Source of the DNA: Cochliopodium minus
Taxonomy: Eukaryota > Discosea > Himatismenida > Cochliopodiidae
Direction of reading: 5' to 3'
NCBI GenBank assembly: GCA_024220525.1
Contig: JAMYWO010000100.1
Coordinates: forward strand, 1-64,000
Length of the DNA: 64,000 nt
The notes under the pieces are model-generated. The model saw only the letters and a program-made list of their open reading frames with translations, was not told the origin of the DNA and ran no database searches. Made by a program: the position numbers and the translations under genes. Below, piece after piece: positions 10,903 through 23,617 of this stretch (position 1 is its first letter; every line of letters starts with the position of its first letter).

Positions 10903-13559
10903 TTAAAAATCAAAAGATTGATTTCTAGCCTTTCTAGAAATCCATTTTTCATTCTCCAAACTGACGCCCTTTGACAACTTGAACTTAAAATCACGGGAGC
11001 TAAAATGATCAGGAAGATGAAGCTGAGAATCAGACTCCGAGCTCGTATCAATCAAACCCATCTTCTTATAAGCACCATAAATTAATTCCGCGCTAACAAA
11101 CTTGTCTTGGAGAGATGTCTCGAACAAGTTTTGAGAAGAGATGTTCTGCATAGAAACGATTTTCTTCATCACCTTCTTCTGCCAATCCTTGGAAAAAGTT
11201 TTTTTTTTGAATTCAACGAGCTTTTGGATGGATTCCGAAGATCTCTCAAAGTTGAGTTTTCTGTAACAAACACGAGAAAATCTCTTATCCAAAATGAGAT
11301 CATTCAACTCGACAAGTTTGCTAGAAAAACTGCTCAAAAAAGAAGAAGAAAAGTCTTTGTTGTCTTCGTTTTGATCTTCTTTTTCCTTCACAATGTCCTC
11401 CTCTTCTTTTTCAGAATCATTTTCGGAATCTTCTATGTTGGCTCCCTTTAGGAAGAGGGGGAAGTCGGAGAAGCTGTAGTTCTTCATGGGTTCGTTGGTG
11501 GTCTGTTTCTTGTCTGGAGTCAGCTGCCATATTAGCATGAAGTTGTATTGCGGGATTTTGATGACCATTCCGATGTGGGAAAACTGGTTGAACACTTTGT
11601 CGTACAAAGTAGAACTCCATCCAATATTAGAAAACAAAATCTTTTTTAAAAAAATTTTTATGAATAAAGGAAAACAAAAATGAGAAATATAAAATAAATT
11701 TAAAATGAAAAATTTATTTTTTAAACAGATAATGATCAATAAACATTTGAATGTAAAAAAAAATAAAAAAAACATAAAATGATTAAAACAAAAATGAAAA
11801 TGAATAAAAAATAAATTATAGCAAATAAAAATAAAATAAAATATAAATTTTTAACAAAAAAAAAAAAAAAAAAAGAGTATCTACCAAATCTCCAGTTTCC
11901 AAGATGTTTCCAATTGTTTCGACGCTTAAAGTGTTTACTTTAATTTCTTCAATGACCTCCTTTCTAGGAGGTTCCACATCTGTGGTGACCTGAAGAAGCA
12001 ACTTTCCTTTGTTCCAAATAGTACCCAATTTGTATTGATTATCCAGCATGGGTATCCACCTTGGTTTTGAATATCTGTTAACTTCCAAAATGTCTCTATT
12101 TCAAAAGTAACATTTTAAAATAAAATTAAAAAAATAAAAATAAAAATAAAAAATAAAAAAATAATTAAAAATAAAAAATAAATATTAAAGAATGAAAAAT
12201 AAATAATAATAAACAAATAATAATAAATTGTGTAAAAATAAGAAATAATAAAGAATAAAATAGAATAAATAATTAATTAAAATAATTTTTTGTTACATTT
12301 TTTGTCTTCCAAGACAATATGACCTTTAATAAAAATTTTTTTTTAAAAATTAATTAGTTCAAAAAAATTTGTGGATTTTATTAGTTATTTTTACTTTTCT
12401 CTTCCTCTTTCCATAATTTTTATTTTCAACTTTTGTCCACTCTTCGGCTTAAATTTGCTGAAAAAAAAAATCAACAAAAAAAAAAATGAAATTTTATTTA
12501 TTTTTTATAAACAAAAACTTACAAATAGAAATTCTAAAAATAAATGGAAATAAATAAATTAAAAATTTCAAAAATAACAAAAATTTTTTTTTTTTACTTG
12601 ATTCCAAACAGGATTGGTAGAGTCGGTTTTCAAGGCAGAAAACTGCTTGGTCTTTCCCAGTTTCAATTCGACGAAATACTGGCCTGTATCCGAAATAAAG
12701 TTCATGAGCCTTTTTTTGACAGAGATTGAAATGTTGCTTGCTTCGAACACTAAAAGAAAGAAAAATAAAATTAAAAATTAGTTTTAATCAACTTTTATTT
12801 TAATCTATTTTTATTTTATTTGAAATTTTGTTTTTTATTTTATTCTAAATTTTTTTGTTTTAAATTTTTTTGTTTTAAATTTTTTACGTGAAATTTTGAT
12901 CCACATCGATTCTTTATTTACTGAGAATGTTTCTTCGTCAATAATTGTTGTATCTTCATCGAAAGAAGTGAATTCGGACATATCCATCTTGAAAAAAAAA
13001 TTAAAAAAATTTTAATAAAGTAAAAAAAAGTATAAAAATAAAAATGAAAAATAAAATGAAAAAAAAATGTAAAATAATAAAATAATTAATATCGAGTAAA
13101 TGTTTAAAAAAAATTTTTTTTTACATTGGATTGAGAGATTATATTGAGATAAGAAATGGGGGAATATTCGATGATGAAATCCTCCATTTTGGTGGAAGTG
13201 ATGGAGTGTCCCTTTTCCTTAGTGAAGAATTCGAAGAAGCTTTTTTCGATCCACTGGAGGTAAACACAAAAAATTTCGGTTTTCTTCGCCTCTTTCTCCA
13301 AGTTGGGTTCATTGACCAAGTTGATTGAAGCACCAAAACATCCTTTATAAAAAATAAAGAAATTAAAAAAAAAAAATGAAAAAGAATTAAAAACTAAAAT
13401 TAAAAAAATTGAGAAAATTAAGGAAATGATTAAAAAAATACCTTTTTGCATTTCAATCTTTTCTTTTTGTTCGAACCATGCATTCAAAAAGTTTTCTGAG
13501 TTTTCCGCATGTACTTTGTATTTCAACATCACTGCGAATGGCTCCAACTGATTCGCCAT
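10903..13559 (-). CDS. ABM-like + C2 + permuted papain-like (YiiX/C92-type) fusion protein
   Basis: Eight or so exons (13442-13559, 13125-13342, 12888-12987, 12598-12749, 12395 to about 12447, about 12302-12325, 11885 to about 12097, 10903-11640) read as one protein. Residues 1 to about 110 resemble a dimeric alpha-beta barrel (FAVMLKYKVHAENSENFLNA and FCVYLQWIEKSFFEFF). A C2 domain follows (ISISVKKRLMNFISDTGQYF, DSTNPVWNQ, LKIKIMERG). The last third matches the layout of the permuted NlpC/P60 or YiiX group: ETGDL-ILFSNIGW, FSHIGMVIKIP, VCYRKL and SAELIYGAYKKMGLI. In that family the last motif normally carries the catalytic Cys before SEL; here it reads FVSAEL without Cys, so the enzyme may be inactive (inference). 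The small exons around 12300-12450 are least certain. Confidence 0.68.
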
Positions 13560-13710
13560 CTTTTTCTTTCTCCTTGATGCGAGCCTATTTGAATATTAAA
13601 TTTGAATTGAACAAATATATTCTTTCCAATTTCAGTGAAATTATAATTAAAAATTTATAAAAAAATCATATTCAGTTTATATGAAAAAATATATTTAAAA
13701 ATGTTTCTTT

Positions 13711-14052
13711 TTACAATGTGAATTCTGTATCACTCCTCTTTTTTTCTGATAAACTCGTTTTGTTGTTTTGAATATCAGATTCTGTATAGGTGAATTCATC
13801 TTCATCAAGGGAGGTATCTTCATCTCTGTGGGAGATATAGGGATTATAATTGTCCATATTTATTTCTTCCACATTATCATCTATAGAAGAGAAATTGTTA
13901 TTATTATTATTGCTGTTAATTTTTTCATGGATCATTATATCTTCTTTCCCTTTGATATCTTTTTCGCCATTATCCATCTGCCCTTCATCTTTGGTGGTCT
14001 TCTTGGGTTTCTTTTTGGTCAAATTTTTATATTTCTCTTTTATGAATTCCAT
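13711..14052 (-). CDS. Disordered acidic orphan protein, hypothetical
   Basis: Single frame from the ATG at 14052, 113 codons. Lys-rich N-terminus (KEKYKNLTKKKPKKTTK), then an Asn run and a Ser/Asp/Glu-rich tail. No domain visible, so it is probably disordered. It lies just downstream of the fusion-gene start region and may be a small independent gene or a terminal exon; no splice partner was identified. Confidence 0.45.
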   Translation of the reverse strand: MEFIKEKYKNLTKKKPKKTTKDEGQMDNGEKDIKGKEDIMIHEKINSNNNNNNFSSIDDNVEEINMDNYNPYISHRDEDTSLDEDEFTYTESDIQNNKTSLSEKKRSDTEFTL

Positions 14053-14345
14053 CAAAATATGTTATAATCAAGTGAATAAAAGACTATAATAGTGTATAGG
14101 ATATTAATAATTTATAATTACAAACGCTAATTTTTTTTATATAAAATTTAAAAATAAAGTTCATCACCTAAAATAAAATATTGAGACTTTGAAAGAAAAA
14201 TGAATCTTTACAAAGAAACCCTTTTATATTGGAACAATTATGAGTTGATCTGTCATTAAAATGTAACTTTCTTTGAATTTTAAAGCTTTCATTAAAAAAA
14301 TACATTGTTACTTAAATAAACTTTTTAATTTCCAAACTTTTCTTT

Positions 14346-16263
14346 TTAGCTAAGATTTTTGAACTTTATTGTTGCCTGTAAAAAAAAAAAATTATCAATT
14401 TTAAAATCAAAAAAGAAAAAACAAATTACATAAGTACAAATAACTGCGAAAAATAAACCAATGAATATTAAAAAAAGAGAAGCAACTTTTCTCCATGACA
14501 AAAACCTTTCGTCAGACAACCTCAAATAGAAAAACCCAGGTAAAATATAAGCAACAAAACTTCCTGCTATGGAACCAATCAATCCTTAAGAAAAAAAAAG
14601 AGTTTAATTAAGAGAAATTAAAAAAAATTTCTTACCAAAAATAAAACCAAGGTTTATTCCAGTTAACATTATAGAATAAGAACCTATCAAGAAAAATAAA
14701 ATTTTTCATATTAATTGTTGATTTTTTGAGATTAATTCAATAGATCACCTATTATGAAAAACAAACTTGTGATGACGTGGGCCAGGGTCGAAAATTTTTC
14801 TCCAAAAAACAAGTTTTTAACGTTTTCTCTGCAAGGATAACAAAGCAATGGATAAGCAAAAGTGACAACAAGCAAAAAAGCCTTTTATTTATTTTTTTTA
14901 TTGTTTTTTACAATTTTAATTATAAAACTTAATTTTTACAAAGTTTCCTATTTGACTGGCAATATCCTTGTGATTTTGTGTCAAATTGTTAAGAATGTTA
15001 CTGTCGGTACTACTTCCATACTTTATGTAACCAAAAGTTCCACAAAATAAATAAGCCACAGTACCTACACACATAGCTAAAGTGGCAGTCAACTGAACCC
15101 TTTTATTCTTTAATGTTAAAAAATGTTGAGTTAATATTCCAAAATAAATTAGAACTAGATTTTTTTTTTTTTACAGATGAATTTTTCAGTTCTCTTTCAA
15201 TTGGCTCCAAATTAAAATGACAAGTATATGCTATTTTTAATTTTTTTTTTAAAAAAATTATTTTTTATTTAACAAACTGATTTTTTTTTTTAACCTATTG
15301 CCATTATGGGCAAAGAGACAAACAACCTCAAACCCCAGTCAAACTTTGGTAGGTCAACAGGACCAAAATCTATTTCTTGTTTGATCCCCTTTATCATTAC
15401 AATCACTACGATATACAAAGTTGAAATCAATGAAAAAACGCTGGTAAATCTGAGAGCACTTAATTTCTTCAACATACCTTTTTAAAAAAAAAATTAAAAG
15501 AAAAATTTTTATTGTTTAAATAATCAATGTTTCTTTGAGCAATTTTTTGGAAAAAAAAAAAAAGTTTACACAGAGGTGTCACTAAAACTGCAACCCATAT
15601 TATTGTCAAAAGTTTTGGATTAAGAAAAACTCCATTATAGTTTTCTTTTGCCAACAATTTGATAATATTGGGGAGAAGATTAGACATAATAACCACATAA
15701 GCACACTAACATATTTTATTCGAAAAATTAAATCAAAATTTATAAAAAGTTAACATTTAAGCCTTTACCAATACTCCAAAACAAAATATAATGACTGTTA
15801 TTTCTACAATTTTAGATCCTACTTTTCCGAATGATGCTATTGCTAAATCTTTGTAAGATGCTCCTTTGTAATAATTTCCGGCTAGAAAAAAAAAAAAGAA
15901 TTTAATTACTTTCTGTTGGGATCTTCTCAGTCTCTTGGGATTATTAAATGATTTTATTTTGAATTGTTTACCTTTGATTATCAATTGGGATGATATTGTG
16001 CATAGAAAACAAACTAGAACCACAATTATTATCCCTAAAACTAGTCCCGACATCTTGAAAGCATATGGAAGAGATAATGTGCCTCCTATTCGGTATATAG
16101 AAATAAATTGATTGGAATTGAGGTTTTATTGAGAAAAAATAAAAAATAATCTTCAAGATATACCTCCAAGAATAGTGGTGGTGAGATTAAATACAGATGG
16201 AAGTAAATCAGCCTTTTTCTCTTCTTCATCATCAAATGAATAATTTATACTTTCGTTTTCCAT
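14346..16263 (-). CDS. SLC38/AVT-type amino-acid transporter
   Basis: About ten short exons. The first (about 16165-16263) encodes an acidic N-terminus and PSVFNLTTTILGG, followed by GTLSLPYAFKMSGLVLG, the signature entry of the amino acid/auxin permease family (SLC38, AVT). Later exons give about 11 hydrophobic spans, including IVEITVIIFCFGVLV, LTIIWVAVLVTPLC, LYIVVIVMIKGIK, LFVSLPIMAIG, QLTATLAMCVGTVAYLFCG and SIAGSFVAYILPGFFYLRL. The last ends NLS then TAA at 14346. The family moves neutral amino acids with sodium or protons at the plasma or vacuolar membrane. The internal YTCHFNLEPIERELKNSS-type segment is the loop typical of SLC38. No paralog seen. Confidence 0.85.
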
Positions 16264-16380
16264 TTTTTATTTATTTGATTCAGAAAAGATATTTTTGAAT
16301 TGTAATTTCTTTAAAACGGAATAAAGATAACAAATGAAGGCAAGCATTTGCTTTAACAATATTTAATAGATTTTAATTTT

Positions 16381-17518
16381 TTAATAATCTTCAAAATCAC
16401 TGTCATTTTCATTATGATGTGCCTGGTTATTGTGAGCAGGTTGATTGTGATGATTAACATGATTGGAAGGAATATCGAGGTGATGATCATTGTGATGATT
16501 AAAGAATTGATGGTCATTATGGTGATTAATGTCATTTCCATAGTTGTTGTTATTATTATTGTCATTATGATGATTTCCATGGTGGTTATTGTCATCATGG
16601 AAATGATGATGCTCAGTGTAAGGAATGGAGTTGGAGAAATCTACATAATCATTCAAATGACCATTAACTAAGCTTTGTACACCACAGATACCGGTAGAAG
16701 CAGTACTTACATAAGGACAACAAGTAGTACTGGTATTACAAGATTGGATGTTGTGACCTTCTTGAAGGATATACACTCTTTCAACAACTTGGTTATCGAC
16801 ATACCCATCCCTATCGAAATCCTCGTTCTCGCGGAGAATTCTTTCATTGCATCTGGATACTATGCTTACATTTCTGCATACTCCATGGTTAATGAAGCAT
16901 TGTGGTCTTGCCATGTAGGTTGCATTCCCTTTTACTTTCCATGGAACCTCTGATGCGATTGAAAAGATGTATTCTCCTGTTGGGATTCTAACAGTATCGT
17001 CAGAACCTGCATATACTTCGAATATTCTTACCTATTATAAATTGAATTTTAAAATAAAAATAAATATTCAAATAAAATATTGGTAATAAAATGAAAAAGA
17101 TTGAATGATCTTTCAAATTATAGTTTTAACATTAAAATTGATTTTGAAAAACTTAATTTTTATTGATGATAAAGTTAATGGAAAATTTTTGTAAAATCTT
17201 TCTTACAAGAGATATATGACCTCCATATCCTATGTCTGTGCATCTTACATCTGCATTCAAATCATCTTTATCAGGATTTCCAGGAGATAAAGTGATTGGT
17301 AAACATGTCTCACTACTTTGATGACTGCTTATCCTAACTGTTCTCAACACTTCATTTACCCTTGAGCATGGTCCTTTGAAATAAATTTCCAATGCAATCA
17401 CTTCATCAACTACTCCTCTCTCATTAGCAACTGTTCTAATCACTTCTTCACATTTGATGAGATTTATTTGTGCTATTAATAAAATAATAGCAATCAAAAG
17501 ATATTTTCCATTCAACAT
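16381..17518 (-). CDS. Secreted protein with His-rich tail, paralog A
   Basis: Two exons (17207-17518 and 16381-17031) sum to 320 residues. It begins MLNGKYLLIAIILLIAQI, a signal peptide. The body has a Cys-bearing segment (EIYFKGPCSRVNEVLRTVRI and SETCLPITLSPGNPDKDDLN), VYAGSDDTV, an acidic DFDRDGYVDN motif like a calcium-binding loop, and the invariant stretch QSCNTSTTCCPY. The last 80 residues are His/Asn-rich (for example HHHFHDDNNHHGNHHNDN), a likely metal-binding or pH-responsive tail. Its relative is at 22435-23490, with the same intron position and phase. The role is unknown; extracellular location is inferred from the signal peptide. No membrane anchor seen. Confidence 0.78.
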
Positions 17519-17860
17519 ATTTTGCTCAATAAAAACCAATCAATTTTTTTTAATTTTATTTTAATCTTGCCATTTTATTATTTTTTATTGACACATTAAA
17601 AAAAAATTCAATAAAAAAAACAAAAAAAAAACAAGTAAATTTTATTCTTTCCTTTACTCATGTTGTCTATTTAATTTCTGAATGGTAAATATGTAAAACT
17701 ATCTTAAAAGTTGAAAAAATTTGGATCATTGTATAAACGAGATTACTATGATTTTGATTGTTGATCAAAGAATTGTAACCTTTTGAAATAAAAATCAAGC
17801 TAAATTGAATTAATTAAATTTAACATTTATCATAAAATACTGGCCAAAAAAAAAAAAAAA
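17519..17860. other. Divergent intergenic region
   Basis: AT-rich region shared by the secreted gene (minus) and the papain-like gene (plus), so it should hold both promoters. A poly-A run precedes the ATG at 17861. No motif assigned. Confidence 0.6.
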
Positions 17861-19506
17861 ATGGATGATTTGTTAAAATTTAAAGAAAATAAGGAAGTAA
17901 TTATAATTACTAAAGAAGAAAATGAAGAGATAATCCAAAAAATAGATGTATCCATTATTAGATTAAAAAAAGATAAAACCCACAACATCATATACTTGAA
18001 TGAAGATGAATATTTTTGCACAGATGATTTGATATCGATCAAAAAGGATAAATGTGTTGTAGTATTGAAGGATGATAAGAAAATTATGTTCCAAAATTTG
18101 AATATGAAAGAAAAGATAATGGTTAGTAATTTACTAAGCCCATTCTTAGAGAATAATACACCAATATATGAATTTGAAAACAATAAAAGAAAAGAAGGCG
18201 AGAGTGATGAAAAAAAAGATGAAGAAAATTCCAGCCAAGAAGAAGTACATACTCCAATCAAAGAAATAAATATAAGTCCGAAAAAAAAGAAAATTTCAAA
18301 AAGAAAAGATCATTATCAGATGGATGATATCAAGAGGATGGAGATGGATGATTCAACGATTGATACAAATTTCTCAACACCTATAAAATCTAGCGATAAG
18401 GAAATGGAAAGTGGAGATACAAGCAGCCAGAAAAAGAGAAAGATCATCAAATCGAAGGAAGAGTTGGGGAAAGAGGCCATGTTGAAATTTTTGAACGAGA
18501 AGAAAATATTGCACGACAAAATACATGAGAAGAAAAAAGAAAAATTTTATAAATCAATATGCAATCCGATCGGATTTGGAAATATTAATCCAGATTACTT
18601 CTTAAGATGCCAAAGTATAAAATCTTTATCGCTTCTTTCCTATATATTTGAAATATCATACATTATTTGACTATATATCTATTTACCCTTTTAAAATAAT
18701 TTGTTTAAAACCATTCTAATTTGATTTTAGGGAGATTGATAAACCTTCTGGAACTAGATGGAGATTGGAAATTCAAAAAAGCACCTAAAAGAGTACAAAC
18801 TTTTGAAAATTTTTGCGAACTGATCATAGAATGGGCAAATGACAAGAAATCATATGTATTCTTCAGAGACAATGAAAGATTCAACAAGATCGACAACGTT
18901 TTGGCACAGAGAACCCAACTCGAAAATACTTTGTGCTCTATCAACGCTCCTGTTGTTTATCATAGTTACTGTACCTCCTTTATGGTGGGAAAGTATTCAG
19001 GGATGTTGGACGTGACAAAATTAATCCAAAAAAGGTTTGATTCTTCTCAGTTGGAACGTTACATCTTCAAAGATTCAGAAAATAGCGAAGATCTACTCAA
19101 TTTTATTTTGATCAGAAATACAAGGAATGAGATTAAGAATGTGCGCACAGACGAGATTGAGGATGTATTGAGGGAACATGGTCCTCTTTTGGTATCTAAA
19201 TTTAGTGTTTATTCCGATTTTTTCGATTTCAAGACATCTTCGTATACTGGGGAGCCGTCTGGTTCTTTTGAGGGTCTTCATTCGATGCTATTGATAGGAT
19301 TCAGAAAAGAGAAGAATAAAAATTACTATTTGATGCAGAATTGGTGGTTTGAAAGTCAATTCGTTGAAGTGGATCAAGTATATTTGAAGGCTTGCAACCC
19401 TCTTTTGTCCTATGTTGATTTGAAACAGAGCATTAATTTCACTGGTGTTTTTAATTTGGGAAATTTTGGTTCCAATAATTTGGATAAAAAATATGGTCAA
19501 AGATGA
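17861..19506 (+). CDS. Papain-like cysteine peptidase with long charged N-terminal region
   Basis: Exons 17861-18614 and 18731-19506 join in frame for 509 residues. The first about 250 residues are charged and mostly disordered, with Lys-rich runs (SPKKKKISKRKDH, SSQKKRKIIKSKEELG) that look like nuclear signals. The second exon is papain-like: Gln (18916-18918) sits six residues before Cys (18934-18936) in QLENTLCSINAP, as in papain. His is in GLHSMLLIGFR (19279-19281) and Asn in YYLMQNWWFES (19339-19341). Oxyanion Gln and the Cys-His-Asn triad are therefore complete. No signal peptide or pro-domain is seen, so it is probably cytosolic or nuclear, unlike lysosomal cathepsins (inference). The family within clan CA is undetermined. 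Confidence 0.72.
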
Positions 19507-19779
19507 ATATTAAAAGGTATTTTTGTTGATTTATCTTTTTCTTGATTTATAAAAGTTAATTTCATGATTTATTTATTTTACTGTAAGAATCAAAAAAAAC
19601 TTTGTTATATCAACAATTGAAAAGTTTTACTTTGGGACCAATTTGTTCACTTTCCAAAAATTCAACAAAGAAAAAAAAAAAAAAAATGAATTAGGATGAA
19701 AAAGGAAGGATTTTATGAGAAATAAATAGTTTTGAAAAAATTGAATGGTTGTGATATAAGCATTCTTGCAAAAAAAAAA

Positions 19780-22367
19780 ATGGATTCTGATTTATTTAAA
19801 GAAGAAAATTTAAAAGAGGAAGAGATTGAGAGGAAGATAGATGAATTGATTGAAAATAAAGGAGATGTCAATTTATTGATAGGAGATGAGAGATATCCCC
19901 TTGAGTTCCTTTGTTCAATAGAAGGATTTGAATGGGAGAAGATAAAGAAATTGATAGAGATGAAAGGGGATTTGAATAAGAAGGTAGGAGAGGATGAAAA
20001 TACAGCTTTTTTGCTGATGAGCCAGAATAAAGGGGTTACGTTGGAGATATTGAGGTATATGGTTGATAATAAAGCAGATCTCAACACAAAAAATGCTCTG
20101 GATCAAAATTGTTTCAATTTTATCTGTGAGAATGAAGGGGTTACTCATGAGATTCTGGAATATCTTCTGGAGAATAAAATGGAGATAGGGGATAGTCTGA
20201 TATATGCCTTATTCAATCCCAAATTGGATGATGAAGAGATAAGATATCTTCTGGACAAAAAAGCAGATCCATCTTCAAAGGATAGCTCAAATAGGAATGT
20301 GATAATTCGTCTGATAGGGAATTATGAATCGAAGATAAACTATGAGCTTCTCAAATATGTGATAGAACTCAAAGCAGAAATAAATCTGGTAGATTTATCT
20401 TGTGATCGAACACCCCTGCAACAGGCCTGCCAAAAAAAGGAACCATCTCTCGAAGTAGTAAAGTTGTTACTCGAAAACAAAGCGGAAATAAATAAAAGAG
20501 GAGATTATTTTGAAGAAACTCCTCTCCACCTTCTGTGCGGAGAAATTAGTTATCAAGGAACTGAAATCATTAAAGAATTGCTCGATCATAAAGCGGAGAT
20601 TAATATTGTAGCTTCAGGATATTCTCCTCTTGCTTCATGTTGCTCCAAAGAAGAGCTTTCTTTCGAACAAGTCAAGTTTTTGGTTGAAAACAAAGCCGAT
20701 GTGAATTTGACTAGCGAAAAAGGAGCTACCTCTCCTCTTTATTTGGCTTGCAAACAAAAATCTGGAAAAAAAGAAGAAACGATCAAATTTCTCATCGAAA
20801 ACAATGCCGAAGTAAACTTTTTGGGAGATTATGGTGATACTCTTCTCCATGCTGCTTGTCAATCTGGTTCTTCTCTTGGAGTCATCAAATATCTTGTTGA
20901 GAGTAAAATAGACGTTCTTTCTCAAAACAAGTCCAGAAGGACTCCCTTGCATTCTGGGAAAGATGTCTTAGATATTGAATCTATCAAGTATTTCGTCGAA
21001 AATAAAGCTGAAGTTGATAGTCTCCTGTTAGAAGTTTGTTATCGTAAAAATTATCTTTTCGATTTTTTAATTACTTTTCATACTTTTTATTTTTTATTTT
21101 ATTTTTCGATTTTTTTATCACCTTTCATTTTTACTTTTTAATCTATTTTTAACTTTTTACCTTTATTTAATTAGGCGAAGAAATTTCTTTAGATCGCATA
21201 AAGTTTTGGGTTGAATGTAAAGCAAATCCAAACAAACCCATAAGCGTAGCCTCACAGAATCCGAAAGTCACAATAGAAATTATTGACTTCCTCATTGACG
21301 CCAAAGCAGAAATATCTCACTACACTTGGAGTATCCGCCCTTTTTCCCCTCTTGCTCACATCTACAACAACAAATTAATATCTTCGCAATTCACCAAGTA
21401 TTGGATCGAAAAGAAAAAAGAGTTGGTTGACGAAGGATCTTTCAGTGCTTTGATTGCTTGTTGTTTGTGTGTCAACCCTTCTTTGCATGATATCAAGCTT
21501 TTGATTGAGGACAAGGCAGACCCCACCACTCCTTTTTTGGGAGAAATTCCGCTTCATTTTGCTTGCAAGAACGAATCTATTTCTTTCGAGGTCATCGAGT
21601 ATCTCGTACAAGAGAGCCAATCTGTTTTGATCAATTATTCTCACAAAAAAAACTCTTTTTTGGGTTACGCTTGTGCCAATAAAAACATTACTTTGGAGAT
21701 CATACAACTTTTGGCCCAAAACAAAAGCGATCTCAATTTTAACCCACCTTTTCCTCTCTTTGTAGCTCTTGAAACTCAAACTCCTTCCTACGATATCATC
21801 AGATGCCTTATTTTGAATAAATCTGACATCAATTTTGTTGATTATGAAAATTCTACAATCATTGAAAAAGCTTTAAAAAATGTTAATATCTCCTCCTATA
21901 TAATGAGAATGATTCTTGAAGAGATTGATGTTTCCTCTTTGAAGTTCAAATTCTTTTCAGTTCCTTCGGAGTCAAACAAGTTTCTTTCGAAAGACATCTT
22001 CCACACTTTGCTTGCTAACCAAAAATTGCTGTTTACTCTAAGTAAAAACAATTTAAGCATAGATATCTTGGATTTGTTTTCGAATTTGGATAACCTTTGG
22101 AGTGTTGAAAACAACAAATTCTTCCCTTTTTCTTCTCAAGAATTGATTTTTACTTTTATTGCTTGCAACAAGCTTTTTTCTAAAAAGTTGAAGAAAATCA
22201 TTCCAAAGCCTATCACACACAAGATCATTTCTTTATTTCTTTCTCCTAATTTGTACATTGGTAAAAAAAAATGGGAATTTTTTGCTTACAAAAGTTTGTT
22301 TGAAAGAGATGAAGAAAGTTTTGAAGATGAAGATTGCAACAATAATTTATTTGGTGATGATTTTTGA
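19780..22367 (+). CDS. Ankyrin-repeat protein
   Basis: Exons 19780-21043 and 21175-22367 join in frame, giving 818 residues. About 15 repeats of roughly 33 residues run through positions 40 to 680. They follow a template of LLENKAEIN, a turn, then TPLHLLCG, for example LLENKAEINKRGDY and IPLHFACKNESISFEVIEYL. The spacing and the NKAD/NKAE loops fit ankyrin repeats, which mediate protein contacts. The last about 130 residues lack clear repeats and end acidic (DEEDCNNN-like). No other domain, signal or membrane span was seen. The ATG at 19780 follows a poly-A run typical of this genome. Confidence 0.85.
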
Positions 22368-22434
22368 TATAAAAAAATAAACAAAATAATTTAAAACACG
22401 AATTTATTTTTTTTTGAAGTATAATTAATTATTT

Positions 22435-23490
22435 TTAATTGGTTTGTTCGACAACAACAGGAGTTTCAACTTTTTCAGTCACAGGTTCAGGTTGAACAAC
22501 TTTTTCGGTCACAGATTGAACAACAGCCTCATTGATTTGTTCAGTTGTAGTGGTTTTGACTTCCTCTTCTTGTTTATGATAGTTATAGTGATGATCATCA
22601 TGGTGATCATTGTGATGATCATTGTTATGATTGTTATGGTAATTTGGTCTATTTTGTCCAGGTCTTGGTCTTCTGTAGAATGAACAGATACCAGCGGATG
22701 GTGAGGTGTTAATGTATGGACAACATGTAGTACTGGTATTGCATGATCTGATAACTTGACCAGCTTGGAGAATATAGATTCTTTCTTCTCCATTCTCGAT
22801 GTATCCTTCTCTGTCATAATCATCATCACTGTTTGGTGCTCTGTCATCACAAGTAGTCACAATAGATTCACTTCTGTTACATACATTTCTTTCAATCAAG
22901 CAGCTAGGTCTGAATGCAAAGGTAACATCAGATGAATTTACTTTGAATGCCAAATCGGAAATAAATGATACAACATAATTTGTTCCTGAAGGTAATGGCA
23001 CAGTATCATCAGATCCAGCAAACACTTCAACAAGTCTAAGCTAAATAAACAAAATTATAAATATAAATTTCTCGTTTTTTCAGTTAAATAATTTATTATA
23101 TTTTTTTTTTTTTAGTTGTGTCAATAAAATGAAATTATAAAAAAAAAAAAAATTTTTTTGAAAAGGAAATAAAATATTCTTTCTTCTTTTTCTTACAAGT
23201 GATCTTTGTTTTCCTCCAATATTGATATCTCTGCACAAAGTATGTACATTCAAATCATTGTTATCTGGATTTCCTGCAAGTGTAGTTGAAATAGGTAAAC
23301 AAGTTTCGCTTGCTCCAATGCTACTTACTTTCATTGTTCTCAAAATTCTATCTACTATTCTGCATGATCCTTTAAAAAAAATTTCTAAAGCAACATCTTC
23401 ATGTTCAGTTGCTCTGCTTCCAGTTGTAATACAATATACTTGAACAATTAATAAAATAAGAGCAATCAATAGGTATTTTCCATTCAACAT
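22435..23490 (-). CDS. Secreted protein with His-rich segment, paralog B
   Basis: Exons 23197-23490 and 22435-23040 sum to 299 residues. The signal peptide MLNGKYLLIALILLIVQV is almost the same as in paralog A (16381-17518), and the intron lies at the same place after SL. Shared features are FKGSCRIVDRILRTMKV, SETCLPIS, FAGSDDTVPLPSG, the DDDYDREGYIENG acidic loop and SCNTSTTCCPY. The His/Asn-rich stretch (NNHNNDHHNDHHDDHHYNYH) is shorter and followed by a Val/Thr/Glu-rich tail (VTEKVVQPEPVTEKVETP) absent in A. The conserved body with a variable tail suggests the body is the functional domain. It abuts the ankyrin gene end by 67 bases. Confidence 0.78.
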
Positions 23491-23617
23491 ATTTCTCTCT
23501 GTGTAATACCAATCAAATTTTTTTTTTTTTTTTTATTTTTATAAATTTTAAAAAGCATTTGCCAAGAAAATTTGACACAATTAAAAAAATAAAATAAAAA
23601 AAAAAATAAAAAGAAAA

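Noticed and set aside
20635-21779. Minus-strand frames under the ankyrin gene
   Set aside because: Opposite-strand shadows; the plus strand has regular ankyrin repeats.
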